This document shows positions 17,432-26,955 of a DNA stretch of 64,000 nt, piece after piece. The first letter of the stretch is position 1; each line of letters starts with the position of its first letter. The position numbers and the translations under genes are program-made. Location of the stretch: assembly GCA_965206395.1 (NCBI GenBank), contig CBDBJK010000038.1:186001-250000 (forward strand), in the 5' to 3' direction. The notes beneath the pieces are model-generated. The model did no database searches, was not told where the DNA came from, and worked only from the letters and a program-made list of their open reading frames with translations. The stretch is from CBDBJK01 sp965206395 (GTDB lineage Bacteria; Chloroflexota; Dehalococcoidia; Lucifugimonadales; CATOSD01).

Positions 17432-19381
17432 ATGGCAATAGATCGAGGCGAGCCAGAGTCCGAGTGGTACACAGCCAGCGACATTCAGGTGCTAGGTGGC
17501 ATGGAAGCCGTCCGACTCAGGCCAGGCATGTACATCGGCAGCACAGACCAGAGAGGTCTCCATCATCTGATATACGAAGTGGTGGACAACAGTGTTGACG
17601 AATTCATGGCCGGGTTTTGCACAGCCATAGACATCCATATCCTTGAAGACGGAACCGTGCGAGTCACCGACGATGGCAGGGGCATTCCGGTAGACATCCA
17701 TGAGGCCACCGGAATCTCGGCTGTCGAGACTGTCATGACCACGCTGCACGCAGGCGGTAAGTTTGGCGGCAAGGCCTATGCCGTATCTGGCGGGCTACAC
17801 GGCGTAGGCGCGTCGGTTGTCAACGCACTTTCCTCCAAGTTAAGAGTGGAAGTGTACCGCGATGGCAAGGTCTATCGGCAAGACTTCTCCAAAGGAGACC
17901 GCCAGACGGAACTGGTTTCAGGAGATGTCGAAAAAATAGATAAAGACCGACGAGGCACTGTCATCTCTTTTTTGGGTGACGACGGGATATTCGAGGAGAT
18001 CAAGTACGATTTCGGCGTGCTATCTCAGCGATTCAGCGAAATGGCTTATCTAAACAAGGGCCTGTGGATTACCTTCCGAAGCGATTGGAATTCAGATCTG
18101 TGGCCTAGTAACGAGGTCTCGTACTACTTCGAGGGAGGCATATCCAGCTTCGTTCGGAATCTTAACCAGAGCCGCGAAGTGGTGCATAGTGACCCCATCT
18201 ACGTGGAAAAAGAAATAGATGGGACCATAGTCGAAGCGGCTCTCCAGTACAACGACGGCTTCACAGAATTCGTCTACTCATTCGCCAACTGCATCAACAC
18301 CCCAGACGGCGGCAGCCATCTGACTGGCTTCAGGGCGGCCCTCACTCGCGTGTTGAACGACTATGCTCGTAAGCAAAAGCTGATTAAGGACAACGAGCCA
18401 AACCTGGCTGGCGAGGAAACTCGGGAAGGCCTCACTGCCGTCATTAGCGTTAAGCTCACTGACCCGCAGTTCGAAGGCCAGACCAAGACAAAGCTTGGAA
18501 ACCCTGAAGTCAGAACACAGTCAGAGACGGTTATCGCAGAGGCGGTGCAGATATTCTTGGAAGACCATCCCCAGGACGCTCGCCGCATCATCGAGAAGTG
18601 CCTGACGGCGCAACGGGCCAGGGAAGCAGCGCGCAAGGCCCGTGATCTCATCATCCGCAAGAATGCGATGGATGGCGGTGGACTTCCCGGTAAGCTAGCC
18701 GACTGCTCCGAGAAGAATCCCGAGTTGTGCGAAATTTACCTCGTGGAAGGTGACTCTGCGGGAGGCACGGCCAAGATGGGCCGTGATAGGAGAACCCAGG
18801 CTATTCTGCCCCTGTGGGGAAAGATTCTGAACGTCGAGAAGGCGCGCGCCGACAAGATGCTGGGCCACGACGCTATCAGGGCCATGATTACGGCTATCGG
18901 CGCAGGCTTGGACGACGAATTGAACCTCTCCAAGCTTCGTTACCACCGCATCATCATAATGACCGACGCAGACGTGGACGGCTCACACATAAGGACACTA
19001 CTGCTGACTTTCTTCTTCCGCCACATGGAGCCGTTGATTACGCACGGACACCTCTACATCGCCCAGCCGCCGCTATACAAGATAGTGAGCGGGAAACAGG
19101 AATACTACGCTTACAGCGAGGGCGAGCGCGAGGGGGTCATGACGCAGTTGAACGGCAAACGCAACATAGGTTTGCAGCGATACAAGGGTCTGGGAGAAAT
19201 GAACGCCGATCAGCTATGGGAGACCACGATGAACCCTGAGGCGCGCACTTTACTTCAGGTATCGGTAGAAGATGCCGCCGTCGCCGACGAGGTGTTCACC
19301 TTGCTGATGGGTGACGTAGTGGAGCCTCGCCGAAACTTCATTCAGTCGCACGCGCTGGAAGTCAAGAACCTGGACGTTTAA
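17432..19381 (+). CDS. gyrB: DNA gyrase subunit B
   Basis: The 649-residue protein has the GHKL ATPase domain (VDNSVDEFMAG, DDGRGIPV, GGLHGVGASVVNALS), the transducer domain, and a TOPRIM domain with EGDSAGGTAKMGRDR and TDADVDGSHIRTLLL. The C-terminal GyrA-binding motif includes QRYKGLGEMNADQLWETT. Length is right for the short bacterial GyrB. It pairs with GyrA (not in the window) to introduce negative supercoils. TopoIV ParE is the alternative. GyrB is preferred because the ILPLWGKILNVEKAR segment and overall form fit the main paralogue. Confidence 0.95.
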   Translation: MAIDRGEPESEWYTASDIQVLGGMEAVRLRPGMYIGSTDQRGLHHLIYEVVDNSVDEFMAGFCTAIDIHILEDGTVRVTDDGRGIPVDIHEATGISAVETVMTTLHAGGKFGGKAYAVSGGLHGVGASVVNALSSKLRVEVYRDGKVYRQDFSKGDRQTELVSGDVEKIDKDRRGTVISFLGDDGIFEEIKYDFGVLSQRFSEMAYLNKGLWITFRSDWNSDLWPSNEVSYYFEGGISSFVRNLNQSREVVHSDPIYVEKEIDGTIVEAALQYNDGFTEFVYSFANCINTPDGGSHLTGFRAALTRVLNDYARKQKLIKDNEPNLAGEETREGLTAVISVKLTDPQFEGQTKTKLGNPEVRTQSETVIAEAVQIFLEDHPQDARRIIEKCLTAQRAREAARKARDLIIRKNAMDGGGLPGKLADCSEKNPELCEIYLVEGDSAGGTAKMGRDRRTQAILPLWGKILNVEKARADKMLGHDAIRAMITAIGAGLDDELNLSKLRYHRIIIMTDADVDGSHIRTLLLTFFFRHMEPLITHGHLYIAQPPLYKIVSGKQEYYAYSEGEREGVMTQLNGKRNIGLQRYKGLGEMNADQLWETTMNPEARTLLQVSVEDAAVADEVFTLLMGDVVEPRRNFIQSHALEVKNLDV

Positions 19382-19399
19382 TAGATCATTCAGGAAATT

Positions 19400-19425
19400 G
19401 GAGGCGTTTTGTGCGACACGCCTCC
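19400..19425. terminator. Hairpin between convergent gyrB and DUF1015 gene
   Basis: GGAGGCGT (19400-19407) pairs with ACGCCTCC (19418-19425) across a 10-base loop. There is no long U tract on either strand, so it may be a weak two-way terminator. Confidence 0.45.
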
Positions 19426-19436
19426 TGAACCATCAG

Positions 19437-20750
19437 CTATAATTCGCCGACCAGATCATTGAACACCAGGCCAGTCGGGAGCTTGGGATAAAAGTATGTG
19501 GACTTGGAAGGCAGTCGTTCGCCCTTTCCTACCACATCCTCGAACAAGTCCATAGGCAAGGCGCGCAGAAGAAACGCTATTTGACTGTTCCCGTTCATCA
19601 CGCTCTCAACCGCCTCAATCGAGTCATGAACAAAAACGACTGTTTGCTCCTCACGCCGCTCTCCAATTGCCGAGCGAATCCCGTGTTCATGCAGCAACCA
19701 CATGTCGCACCTCTCCAGCGAGGGTGCTTCGGGCGCAGGCTTGAAAGCATCACGTAGGGTCAGCAGGTGCGCCTTCCCAGGCTCAAGCCCAACAGCCACC
19801 ACAACGACCTCATCGCTCGGTTCACGCGCGAGTCGATCCTCTAATGCTTTCGCCGTCGCTTCGGCGGAAGCCTCTAGCACGTCGAAACCTTCTATGCTGA
19901 AAGCCTGTTCAAGCTGACGCTTTAGCGATGCCAACTCTTCACCGCTAAGGCCGCTCATTATCCTGTGGTACGGCAACACAAGCAGGCCGGGATCATCCAT
20001 CGAAATCAGCGTCATCATCACGAATTTGGACGCCGCGTCAGTGGAAAGCGCCCCCTCGGAGGCTTCTAACTCGTCCCGATACTGAAGCGCGGTTTCGTAG
20101 CGATGGTGGCCGTCAGCCACGAATATCTGGCCTGCATTCAATTCCTCGCTTAGCCCGACAAGGAGATTTGAATCGGTTATGATCCGCATCTTGATCTCCG
20201 GCTGTCCGTTTGGTTTTGTGATAACGTCGGGCGGCTGCGAGCGAACCTGTTCAAGCATTTTTGCAATGAAGCCGTCAGAGTCGCGGTATAGGGACATAAG
20301 TGGACTGAAATTAGCCCTGCCTGCGTTCATCAACGCCAGCCTGTCTACTTTTGGGCTAGGTCGAGTGAATTCGTGGGGCAGCACAATTCCCTTGTCAAAC
20401 TCCTCTAGCCGCACCACGACCATAAGCCCTTGCCTTCGCATCGCGCGACCATCGTGGGTGAACTCTTCTTCCACCAGATACATAGCAGGCGATTGCTCAG
20501 AATTCAGCACGCTCTCATCAATCCACCGCCGGAATAGGCTCGCGGCTCGATCATAACGAGTGTCGTCATGCGCTTCGCCAGGCTGCTCCTGACGCAATTC
20601 GATCTGGACGGCATTGTAACTGCTGCCTTCTATGAGTGATTTCTCCTCGTCTAACGAGATGATGTCGTATGGAGGACAGACCACATCAGTCATATCCCCG
20701 ACAACCGAAAGGGCATATCTAATTCCATGAAACGGTCTAACGTCGGCCAT
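19437..20750 (-). CDS. DUF1015 family protein
   Basis: The 437-residue protein matches the DUF1015 (HTH-kinase-associated) family over its length: DVVCPPYDIIS near residue 20, LPHEFTRPSPKVDRLAL near 130, and the hallmark IFVADGHHRYETAL near 215. The GHHR core suggests an enzyme active site, but no reaction has been established for the family. It is common in anaerobes and in Chloroflexota. It is convergent with gyrB and appears to stand alone. Confidence 0.87.
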   Translation of the reverse strand: MADVRPFHGIRYALSVVGDMTDVVCPPYDIISLDEEKSLIEGSSYNAVQIELRQEQPGEAHDDTRYDRAASLFRRWIDESVLNSEQSPAMYLVEEEFTHDGRAMRRQGLMVVVRLEEFDKGIVLPHEFTRPSPKVDRLALMNAGRANFSPLMSLYRDSDGFIAKMLEQVRSQPPDVITKPNGQPEIKMRIITDSNLLVGLSEELNAGQIFVADGHHRYETALQYRDELEASEGALSTDAASKFVMMTLISMDDPGLLVLPYHRIMSGLSGEELASLKRQLEQAFSIEGFDVLEASAEATAKALEDRLAREPSDEVVVVAVGLEPGKAHLLTLRDAFKPAPEAPSLERCDMWLLHEHGIRSAIGERREEQTVVFVHDSIEAVESVMNGNSQIAFLLRALPMDLFEDVVGKGERLPSKSTYFYPKLPTGLVFNDLVGEL

Positions 20751-20925
20751 GGCGCTCCTATCTTGCTGAAGTGTGCTTTAGAGTATATCCGGCTTCGAGG
20801 AACAGCGTCCAGTCGGCACACGATACGCTACAGATGCCTTATACTTGGTGGGAACTGGCGAAAGTTGAGGCGTCTTGCCCTTGAGCAGAAACCATCCCCG
20901 TAATTATCATCCCCATATCCAATAC

Positions 20926-21603
20926 ATGGTGATTATTGTGACACACGACACACGCGAATTCTGGAACGAGTCGTGGGCCGAACACGGCGACCTCAATCCC
21001 GATGCGGATGAATTGCTAGTAGCTGAGATTGAGGGTCTGACGCCGGGGCGTGCCCTGGATATCGGATGCGGTGCCGGAGGCACCGCCGTTTGGCTAGCCG
21101 AGCATAGCTGGCAGGTGACAGCAACAGATTTCGCAGATGCCGCCATCGAAAAATGCAAGCGGCTGGCGGCCAGCCGAGGTGTGCAGGTTGAATTTGTTGT
21201 CGCAGATGCCACAACCTTCCAACCTGACGGCCAGTACGACTTTATCTCTTCGTTCTATATACAACTGCCTCCTGATCAGCGTGCGAAGATGTTATCAATA
21301 GCGGCTGGCGCTCTCGCGCCTGGTGGCATGCTGCTGTTCGTTAGCCACGATAAATCTACTCCGCCTTCAGGGTGGACGGACGAGGACATGCTAACCCTGA
21401 CAACTCCCGACCAGGTGGCGTCTGAACTCCCTGGTCTAAAAATCGAGCAAGCCTTTGTTATGGAACATGAAGGCGGGGAACATACCGCCCACCGCATGAC
21501 TCCGAAGACGATCATGACACACCTGGCCCCCGAAGCACCGTCGTTAAGGCCATTCGCCTGGCACGATAAATCAATTCTGTTTGAAAATGTCGTATTGTCG
21601 TAA
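20926..21603 (+). CDS. SAM-dependent class I methyltransferase
   Basis: The protein is about 225 residues. The SAM-binding motif I is ALDIGCGAGGTAVWLAE, followed by TATDFADAAIE (motif post I) and VVADATTF, giving a Methyltransf_25/TehB-like fold. FISSFYIQLPP is the motif IV region. The substrate is not evident. ATG 20926 (MVIIVTHDTREFWNESW) is favoured over the open upstream frame from 20875, as the family starts near the FWNESW motif. There is only a weak ribosome-binding site. Confidence 0.8.
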   Translation: MVIIVTHDTREFWNESWAEHGDLNPDADELLVAEIEGLTPGRALDIGCGAGGTAVWLAEHSWQVTATDFADAAIEKCKRLAASRGVQVEFVVADATTFQPDGQYDFISSFYIQLPPDQRAKMLSIAAGALAPGGMLLFVSHDKSTPPSGWTDEDMLTLTTPDQVASELPGLKIEQAFVMEHEGGEHTAHRMTPKTIMTHLAPEAPSLRPFAWHDKSILFENVVLS

Positions 21604-21670
21604 GCGTGCAGTTTCAGTCAGAAGATGCAGGGGGCGTTAACGCCTATTATTCCTATCAATTGGTGAGGAC

Positions 21671-23701
21671 ATGGCTACCACTGATATTATCGAACAGCTC
21701 CATCAGCTTCGAGACGAGCTTAACAGGCACAACTACCTTTACCACGCGCTTGATCAGCCTGAGATTAGCGACGCCCAGTATGATGCGCTAATGAAGGAGC
21801 TTCGACAGCTTGAGGGGGAGCATCCAGCGCTCGTGACCTCCGATTCGCCGACTCAGAGGGTCGGAGCCGAGCCAGCCAGAGGCTTTGAAGAGGTGCGGCA
21901 TCCGCTCCCTATGCTAAGCCTTGCCAACGCCTTCGACGATGAGGAGTTCATAGCGTGGCACAACCGGGTCGCCAATCTGTTGGAGCGCACAGACTTCGAC
22001 ATGGTTTGCGAATTGAAATTCGATGGCCTGGCAGTGGCGCTCACGTATGAGAACGGCATCTTCGTGCGAGGCGCGACCAGAGGCAACGGACTCACCGGAG
22101 AGGATGTCACTCAGAACCTGCGTACCATCAAAAGCATACCTCTGAGAACGCTTACAGACAAAGTTCCAGAGCGATTCGAAGTTCGAGGCGAGGTGTATTT
22201 CCCGAAGTCCGAATTTCAGAAATTCAACGAGGAACGTGTAGCGCAGGGTCAGCCTCCATACGCCAATCCTCGCAATACGGCAGCAGGCTCTCTGCGACAG
22301 CTTGACTCACGCATGACCGCGGAGCGTCCTCTGGACATATTTATATATAGCCTGGGATATCCTAACGACAGCGATGCTATGCCGGACAATCACTTTGAGG
22401 TTCTTGAGTACCTAAAGAAATTAGGATTCAAAATCAATCCTAATATCAAGCTTGTACACACGCCTGAAGAGGCAACCGACTACTATCGCGCATGGCTTGA
22501 GAAGGTGGAGAGCCTCGACTACGGCTGTGACGGCGTTGTCATCAAGGTCAACAGACTCGACTATCAGCAGCATCTCGGATACGTGGGGCGAGAGCCGCGC
22601 TGGGCCATCGCCTACAAGTTCCCAGCCACGCAGTCGATCACACAACTTCTCGACATAGGTGTAAGCGTTGGAAGGACGGGAAGCATCAACCCTTACGCTA
22701 TCCTTGAGCCAGTGGACGTAGGCGGCGCTACTGTCAAACAGGCCACGCTGCACAACGAGGACTACATCCGCAGCAAGGACTTGCGCATAGGTGACTGGGT
22801 AGTTATCGAGAGGGCCGGCGAGGTGATTCCACAGGTCGTCAGCGTAATCACCAATCGGCGCACGGGCGCAGAGAAAGAGTTCGTCATGCCGACGACGTGC
22901 CCCAACTGCGGCGAACCTGTTGTCAGGCCCGAAGGCGAGGCGATGTCGTACTGCGTCAACGCGGCATGCCCTGAACAGCTTGTGCGTCTGCTGGAGCATT
23001 TCGTAAGCAAGGGCGCGATGGACATCGAGGGCATGGGCGAGAAGCAAGGTCAGGTCCTAATCGAGCAAGGTATGGTTAAGGACGTTGCTGACCTTTATTA
23101 CCTCTATCTCAGAAAGGATGACTTGCTCAAGCTCGATCGCATGGCGGAAAAGAGCGTTTCCAATCTCCTTGAAGCCATCGAGGAAAGCAAGGTCAGGCCG
23201 TTGGCCCGCGTCCTGGTGGCGCTGGGAATCCGTCACGTAGGCTCGGAAGTTGCCGAATTGCTGGCCCGTCACTTCTCGACAATCGACGCTCTAATGAAGG
23301 CGACGGAGGAAGAACTGACATCAATACCGTCCATCGGCCCCAAGATTGCCGAAACCGTCGTAGCCTATTTCAGCAAGGAAAGCAATCAGAATGTCGTCGA
23401 AAAGCTTCGCACCGCTGGCGTGCGTTTGGCAGACGAGACCGCCGCGCAACCTGCTGAACAACTCTTGATTGGAATGCGTTTCGTCGTTACGGGCAGACTG
23501 CACAACTTTAGCCGTTCGCAAATCGAGGGCAGAATCAAAGAGCTTGGCGGTGCCGTGAGCGGCAGCGTCAGCCGAAAGACCGATTACGTCGTCGCAGGTG
23601 AAGACGCAGGCTCCAAGCTGGCCGATGCTCAGAGCCTCAACGTCAAGGTTATCGATGAGGATGGGTTCCAGGAGCTTGTTATGCAATCCAGCAAGCCATA
23701 G
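21671..23701 (+). CDS. ligA: NAD-dependent DNA ligase
   Basis: The 676-residue enzyme joins nicks using NAD. It has the adenylation-domain Lys in CELKFDGLAV (about 116), an OB fold, a four-Cys zinc site (CPNCGEPVV to CVNAACPEQ), helix-hairpin-helix repeats (MDIEGMGEKQ, SIPSIGPKIAE) and a C-terminal BRCT domain (IGMRFVVTGRLHNFSRSQIE). Length and order are canonical. Its last 23 bp overlap, tail to tail, the original 3' end of the broken lipoprotein gene. Confidence 0.97.
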   Translation: MATTDIIEQLHQLRDELNRHNYLYHALDQPEISDAQYDALMKELRQLEGEHPALVTSDSPTQRVGAEPARGFEEVRHPLPMLSLANAFDDEEFIAWHNRVANLLERTDFDMVCELKFDGLAVALTYENGIFVRGATRGNGLTGEDVTQNLRTIKSIPLRTLTDKVPERFEVRGEVYFPKSEFQKFNEERVAQGQPPYANPRNTAAGSLRQLDSRMTAERPLDIFIYSLGYPNDSDAMPDNHFEVLEYLKKLGFKINPNIKLVHTPEEATDYYRAWLEKVESLDYGCDGVVIKVNRLDYQQHLGYVGREPRWAIAYKFPATQSITQLLDIGVSVGRTGSINPYAILEPVDVGGATVKQATLHNEDYIRSKDLRIGDWVVIERAGEVIPQVVSVITNRRTGAEKEFVMPTTCPNCGEPVVRPEGEAMSYCVNAACPEQLVRLLEHFVSKGAMDIEGMGEKQGQVLIEQGMVKDVADLYYLYLRKDDLLKLDRMAEKSVSNLLEAIEESKVRPLARVLVALGIRHVGSEVAELLARHFSTIDALMKATEEELTSIPSIGPKIAETVVAYFSKESNQNVVEKLRTAGVRLADETAAQPAEQLLIGMRFVVTGRLHNFSRSQIEGRIKELGGAVSGSVSRKTDYVVAGEDAGSKLADAQSLNVKVIDEDGFQELVMQSSKP

Positions 23702-23839
23702 AATCGCCTAGCACCCAAGCGCCGTCCTTTTTGTGGAATTCCAGTTCGCAACCGCCTCCACTCAGGTAGCCGACCCTGGAGTCCTTGGCAACGGCCCAAC
23801 TATTGTTTATTAATACCTCCGCCCTGGAGTCGCTCACAC

Positions 23840-23897
23840 TTAGTAGTTGGAAGTTGAGGCGAAGGAAATCGCCGTCTTCGTCCGCCTTCCGTTGAAT
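23840..23897. repeat. 58-bp direct repeat, left copy (lipoprotein gene segment)
   Basis: Starts TTAGTAGTTGGAAG and ends CCGTTGAAT; identical to 24486-24543. It is lipoprotein coding sequence found on both sides of the truncated ISb, far longer than the 3-bp TTA target duplication of this element. Confidence 0.9.
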
Positions 23898-24485
23898 GCG
23901 AGGCCTCCTCGCTTGCCCTTGACAGCAGGTATGGCATCCACCAACTCAAGGGCTTGGGTGACATCGTGAGCGTTCGCGCCAGTCAACCTGACCGCCAGTG
24001 GAATGCCCTGGGCATCGGTTATGATATGATGCTTGCTACCCGCCTTCGCCCTGTCCGTGGGGTTGGGGCCTGTTTTCTGCCCCCAAAAACTGCTCGCACT
24101 GAAGCACTGTCCAGCACTGCGCGAGTCCAGTCTATGCGCTCAGCTGCTTGCAGGCGCTCAAGGCATACCAAGTGGATGCGCTCCCAGACTCCCGACTGGT
24201 GCCAATCTCTGAGGCGCCTCCAGCAGGTCATCCCACTGCCACAGTCCATCTCCTTGGGTAGGTCTTCCCAGCCAATGCCTGTCTTTAGCACGAACAGTAT
24301 CCCACTTAGGACCTGTCTGTCAGGTATCCTGGGCCTTCCTCCTTTCGGCTTCGGTGGTTGTGGCGGCAGTAAAGGTTGCACCAGTTCCCAGAATTCATCG
24401 CTTACAAGGGGCTTAGACATTAGGTCATCCTCCTCCAGAGAATGTCCAGATTCTAACCCCTTTTATTAGGTTTTGTTAGACGCTC
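23898..24485 (-). mobile_element. ISb copy 1, truncated (IS5 family, IS427-like)
   Basis: Matches the full-length 880-bp ISb at 36137-37016 in reverse, keeping its 5' end (terminal GAGCGTCTAACAAAACC) and orfA. It breaks off inside orfB at GCGAGGCCT. One base is missing near the break compared with the other copies. TTA (24486-24488) follows the intact end. Confidence 0.88.
24019..24420 (-). CDS. ISb transposase orfA (intact) in truncated copy
   Basis: This is the 133-residue N-terminal transposase part (LVSDEFWELVQPLLPP, DUF4096-like, with the first DDE Asp in VLDSASVRAVF). It is the same sequence as in the complete copies. The second half needed after the -1 frameshift is cut off, so the element cannot transpose by itself. 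Confidence 0.85.
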   Translation of the reverse strand: MSKPLVSDEFWELVQPLLPPQPPKPKGGRPRIPDRQVLSGILFVLKTGIGWEDLPKEMDCGSGMTCWRRLRDWHQSGVWERIHLVCLERLQAAERIDWTRAVLDSASVRAVFGGRKQAPTPRTGRRRVASIIS

Positions 24486-24543
24486 TTAGTAGTTGGAAGT
24501 TGAGGCGAAGGAAATCGCCGTCTTCGTCCGCCTTCCGTTGAAT
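24486..24543. repeat. 58-bp direct repeat, right copy (lipoprotein gene segment)
   Basis: Identical to 23840-23897. It continues into the lipoprotein reading frame and marks the original junction with ISb. Confidence 0.9.
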
Positions 24544-25718
24544 CTCCTCGGGACTGAGCAAAATGAGATTGATTCCTGGCAGTTGCGGAACCAATTCCGC
24601 GTCGATATTCTCAAGAGACAGAATGATATTCTGCTGGTCGTCTAGCAGCCCGAAATCAGGAATTCTTTGCTCAACCAACGCCCAGTTTAACACTAGCTCG
24701 ACTATCTGCGCCGTGTCGCTGTTAGCTGCGACGGGTTCCTCATTCAATGTACCTTCAGTGCTATCAATGAAGACTACGCGGTCCGTGCTGGTGTGGTAGG
24801 TGTATGTCGAACCCGATACCCTGGACTCAAGCACCAGTTTGAAGCCGGGTACTATGACCTGAGCGTACATCATTCCAGGTTCGGGATTGCCGAGTGAAGT
24901 GTCACCCCATTCAACTGCTTCAAGGGCCTTTATCACTATCGCTTCGAGGTTTAGACCGAAACGTTCCACAACGTCGAATCTAGCCAGGTGGAAAACCTCC
25001 ATGTACGACCCCATCGGCACGTCTGCGGGAGGCTCACCGTCTGAAAAACATGCGTTGATGTTGTGCATGAAGCTGCACTGCTTTGGGTCCATTGTGTCCA
25101 GTATAGATATCGGGCCTGTCACCGGCGGTTGTGTTGGTTCAATAGTTGCGATGGGGGTAGACGCGGCAGGCGGCTCGCCGTCTGATGGGGCGGGCGCAGC
25201 TGCGGGCGGCGCTGGCTCGCAGGCTATCGCGGCAATTGCGACGACACCTACTATGATTCCAATCGCGGGCACTATCCATTTCTTCATCGAGAGGCTCCTT
25301 TCCTTATGATACAAGGTACGGTATTTTTGGTGTCACATATAGAGACGAATTCAGGGTGGATTTTGTTCCATACAAAAGGAGCTGAAATGTCGGCATGAGT
25401 CTCCTTAGTCTCATTGGCCGGCTGCCGTAATGATAGTGACGAGGGATATGTTCGGTGATATGCTGGAGCGAATTGAGAAACTTCGTTTCGATCCTGGATA
25501 AGAGCATGTGTCGGTCAGGGAGTCGCGATCACCTCGAGGCTGCTCAGGACAATGTGCGCGACTTGTATGGTGAGGTTGGACAGAGATCAGATGAGGAAAT
25601 ACTGGGATGCCATATTGGGATTGAATTACAAGCGCTCGATATGGATCGAACAGGAAGAGCTCGGCGAAGAAAAGGCGATAAAGCTCAAGGGCAAACGCTA
25701 CCTTGTCAAGATTCCTAA

Positions 25719-26920
25719 GGAACCTCTGAACAACTCGGCGCAAGCGTGGATGGGCAGAGTGGTTCCGTTCTTTGGAGATGTTCAGGCATCTTTGTGACGT
25801 TCCAGGTCGTGGTTGAGGCGTTCAGACCGTGTCTGTTGTGGCCTCGAAGCGGCTTTTCGGAGCCATCGCGGCTCCCCGGCCGTGATTTGCTCACTGCGCC
25901 CCTCTCATGCCGCCAGACGGCGCTCTGCCGTCATCAAGTTGGCCAGCCCCAGTAGCAATGCCAGCCGTTGCGCGTTCTTAGCCAACCCTCGGTAGCGCAC
26001 CTTGGCGTAGCCAAAGCGCCGCTTCACGTACAGGAACGGATGCTCCACTTTCGCTCTGACCGACGCTTTGCGCTTCTCCGCCAACGCCTCGTGGCTGCCA
26101 GGCTCCAGGTGCCGTCGCCGGCCGGGCCTCATCGCCACTCGCCACTCCACATCCAACTCTCGATTCTCCAACCGCTTGTCCACTCCCTGATACCCCGCAT
26201 CCCCCCACACTCGTTTCTCTCCACCGTGCAGCAATCGGTGCGCTTCTGTCACATCATGCACGTTAGCTGGCGTCGTAGTCATGCTGTGTACCACTCCCGT
26301 CTCAGCGTCAGCGCCTACGTGTACTTTCATCCCGAAGCGCCACTCGTTCCCCTTCTTCGTCTGGTGCATCTCAGGGTCTCGCTCACCCGCACGATTCTTC
26401 GTCGATGACGGCGCCTCTATGATGCTCGCGTCCACGATCGTCCCCTCCCGAAGCCGCAGTCCCTGGGACTCCAGATGACGGTTTATCTCCTCGAACAGAC
26501 TCTGCCCCAACTCATGCTCTTCCAGCAGATGGCGGAAGTTCAGAATCGTCGTCTCGTCCGGCAGCGGGCCCGACAGCTTCAACCCTACGAACCGTCTCAC
26601 CGACTCGACCTCGTAGAGCATGTCCTCCATACCAGGATCGCTCAAGTTGTAGAACAACTGCACGCAGTGTATCCGCACCATCGCCGACAACTCATATGGT
26701 CGACGGCCTCGGCCCGCCTTGGGATAGAACGGACGGATGCGCTCTTCCATCTGTTCCCACGGGATCAGAGCATCCATGCGCTCCAGGAATATCTCCCGGC
26801 GGGTCTTGCGCTTCTTGCTCTCGTATTCCAAGTCCGCAAATGTTGGCTGGTCCATCAATTATCTCCCCGAACACAGTGCTATTCTCTATGCTACTATGCC
26901 CAGACTTGTTCAGAGTATCC
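25719..26920 (-). mobile_element. ISa-A, complete IS5-group element
   Basis: 1202 bp with imperfect terminal inverted repeats (GGAACCTCTGAACAA and GGATACTCTGAACAA), flanked by a perfect 4-bp target duplication CTAA (25715-25718, 26921-26924). Same length as ISa-B at 38805-40006 and in opposite orientation. It is inserted in the DnaJ-C-like/HExxH gene. Confidence 0.93.
25905..26855 (-). CDS. IS5-group transposase (ISa-A)
   Basis: The 316-residue DDE transposase closely resembles the E. coli IS5 transposase. It has an N-terminal DUF772 domain (RIHCVQLFYNLSDPGMEDML), the first Asp in GTIVDASIIEAPSSTKN, RDPEMHQTKKGN, the second Asp in WGDAGYQGVDKR and the Glu in RAKVEHPFLYVKRRFGYAK. The ATG at 26855 has GGGGAG upstream. 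It differs from the ISa-B protein at two places near the N-terminus (Arg/Trp in KTRxEIF; Trp/Arg in ALIPxEQ). It appears intact. Confidence 0.93.
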   Translation of the reverse strand: MDQPTFADLEYESKKRKTRREIFLERMDALIPWEQMEERIRPFYPKAGRGRRPYELSAMVRIHCVQLFYNLSDPGMEDMLYEVESVRRFVGLKLSGPLPDETTILNFRHLLEEHELGQSLFEEINRHLESQGLRLREGTIVDASIIEAPSSTKNRAGERDPEMHQTKKGNEWRFGMKVHVGADAETGVVHSMTTTPANVHDVTEAHRLLHGGEKRVWGDAGYQGVDKRLENRELDVEWRVAMRPGRRRHLEPGSHEALAEKRKASVRAKVEHPFLYVKRRFGYAKVRYRGLAKNAQRLALLLGLANLMTAERRLAA

Positions 26921-26955
26921 CTAAGAGAATAAACAAGAAAGTGACCCTTCGGCTA

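Larger units (their letters stand above)
23679..25287 (-). pseudogene. Lipoprotein gene interrupted by a truncated ISb copy
   Basis: The start is ATG 25287 behind AAAGGAG; the signal peptide has lipobox IAAIAC, then an Ala/Pro-rich linker. The folded part has no family I recognise. The frame runs to 24489, where ISb sequence begins and ends it with RASNKT. The true C-terminus is beyond the element: from 23837 down to a TAA at 23679-23681 the same frame reads on after NFQLL as SVSDSRAEVLINNSWAVAKD and ends DSMACWIA. A 58-bp piece of the gene is present on both sides of the insertion. As assembled the product is truncated and has a short foreign tail. Confidence 0.8.
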
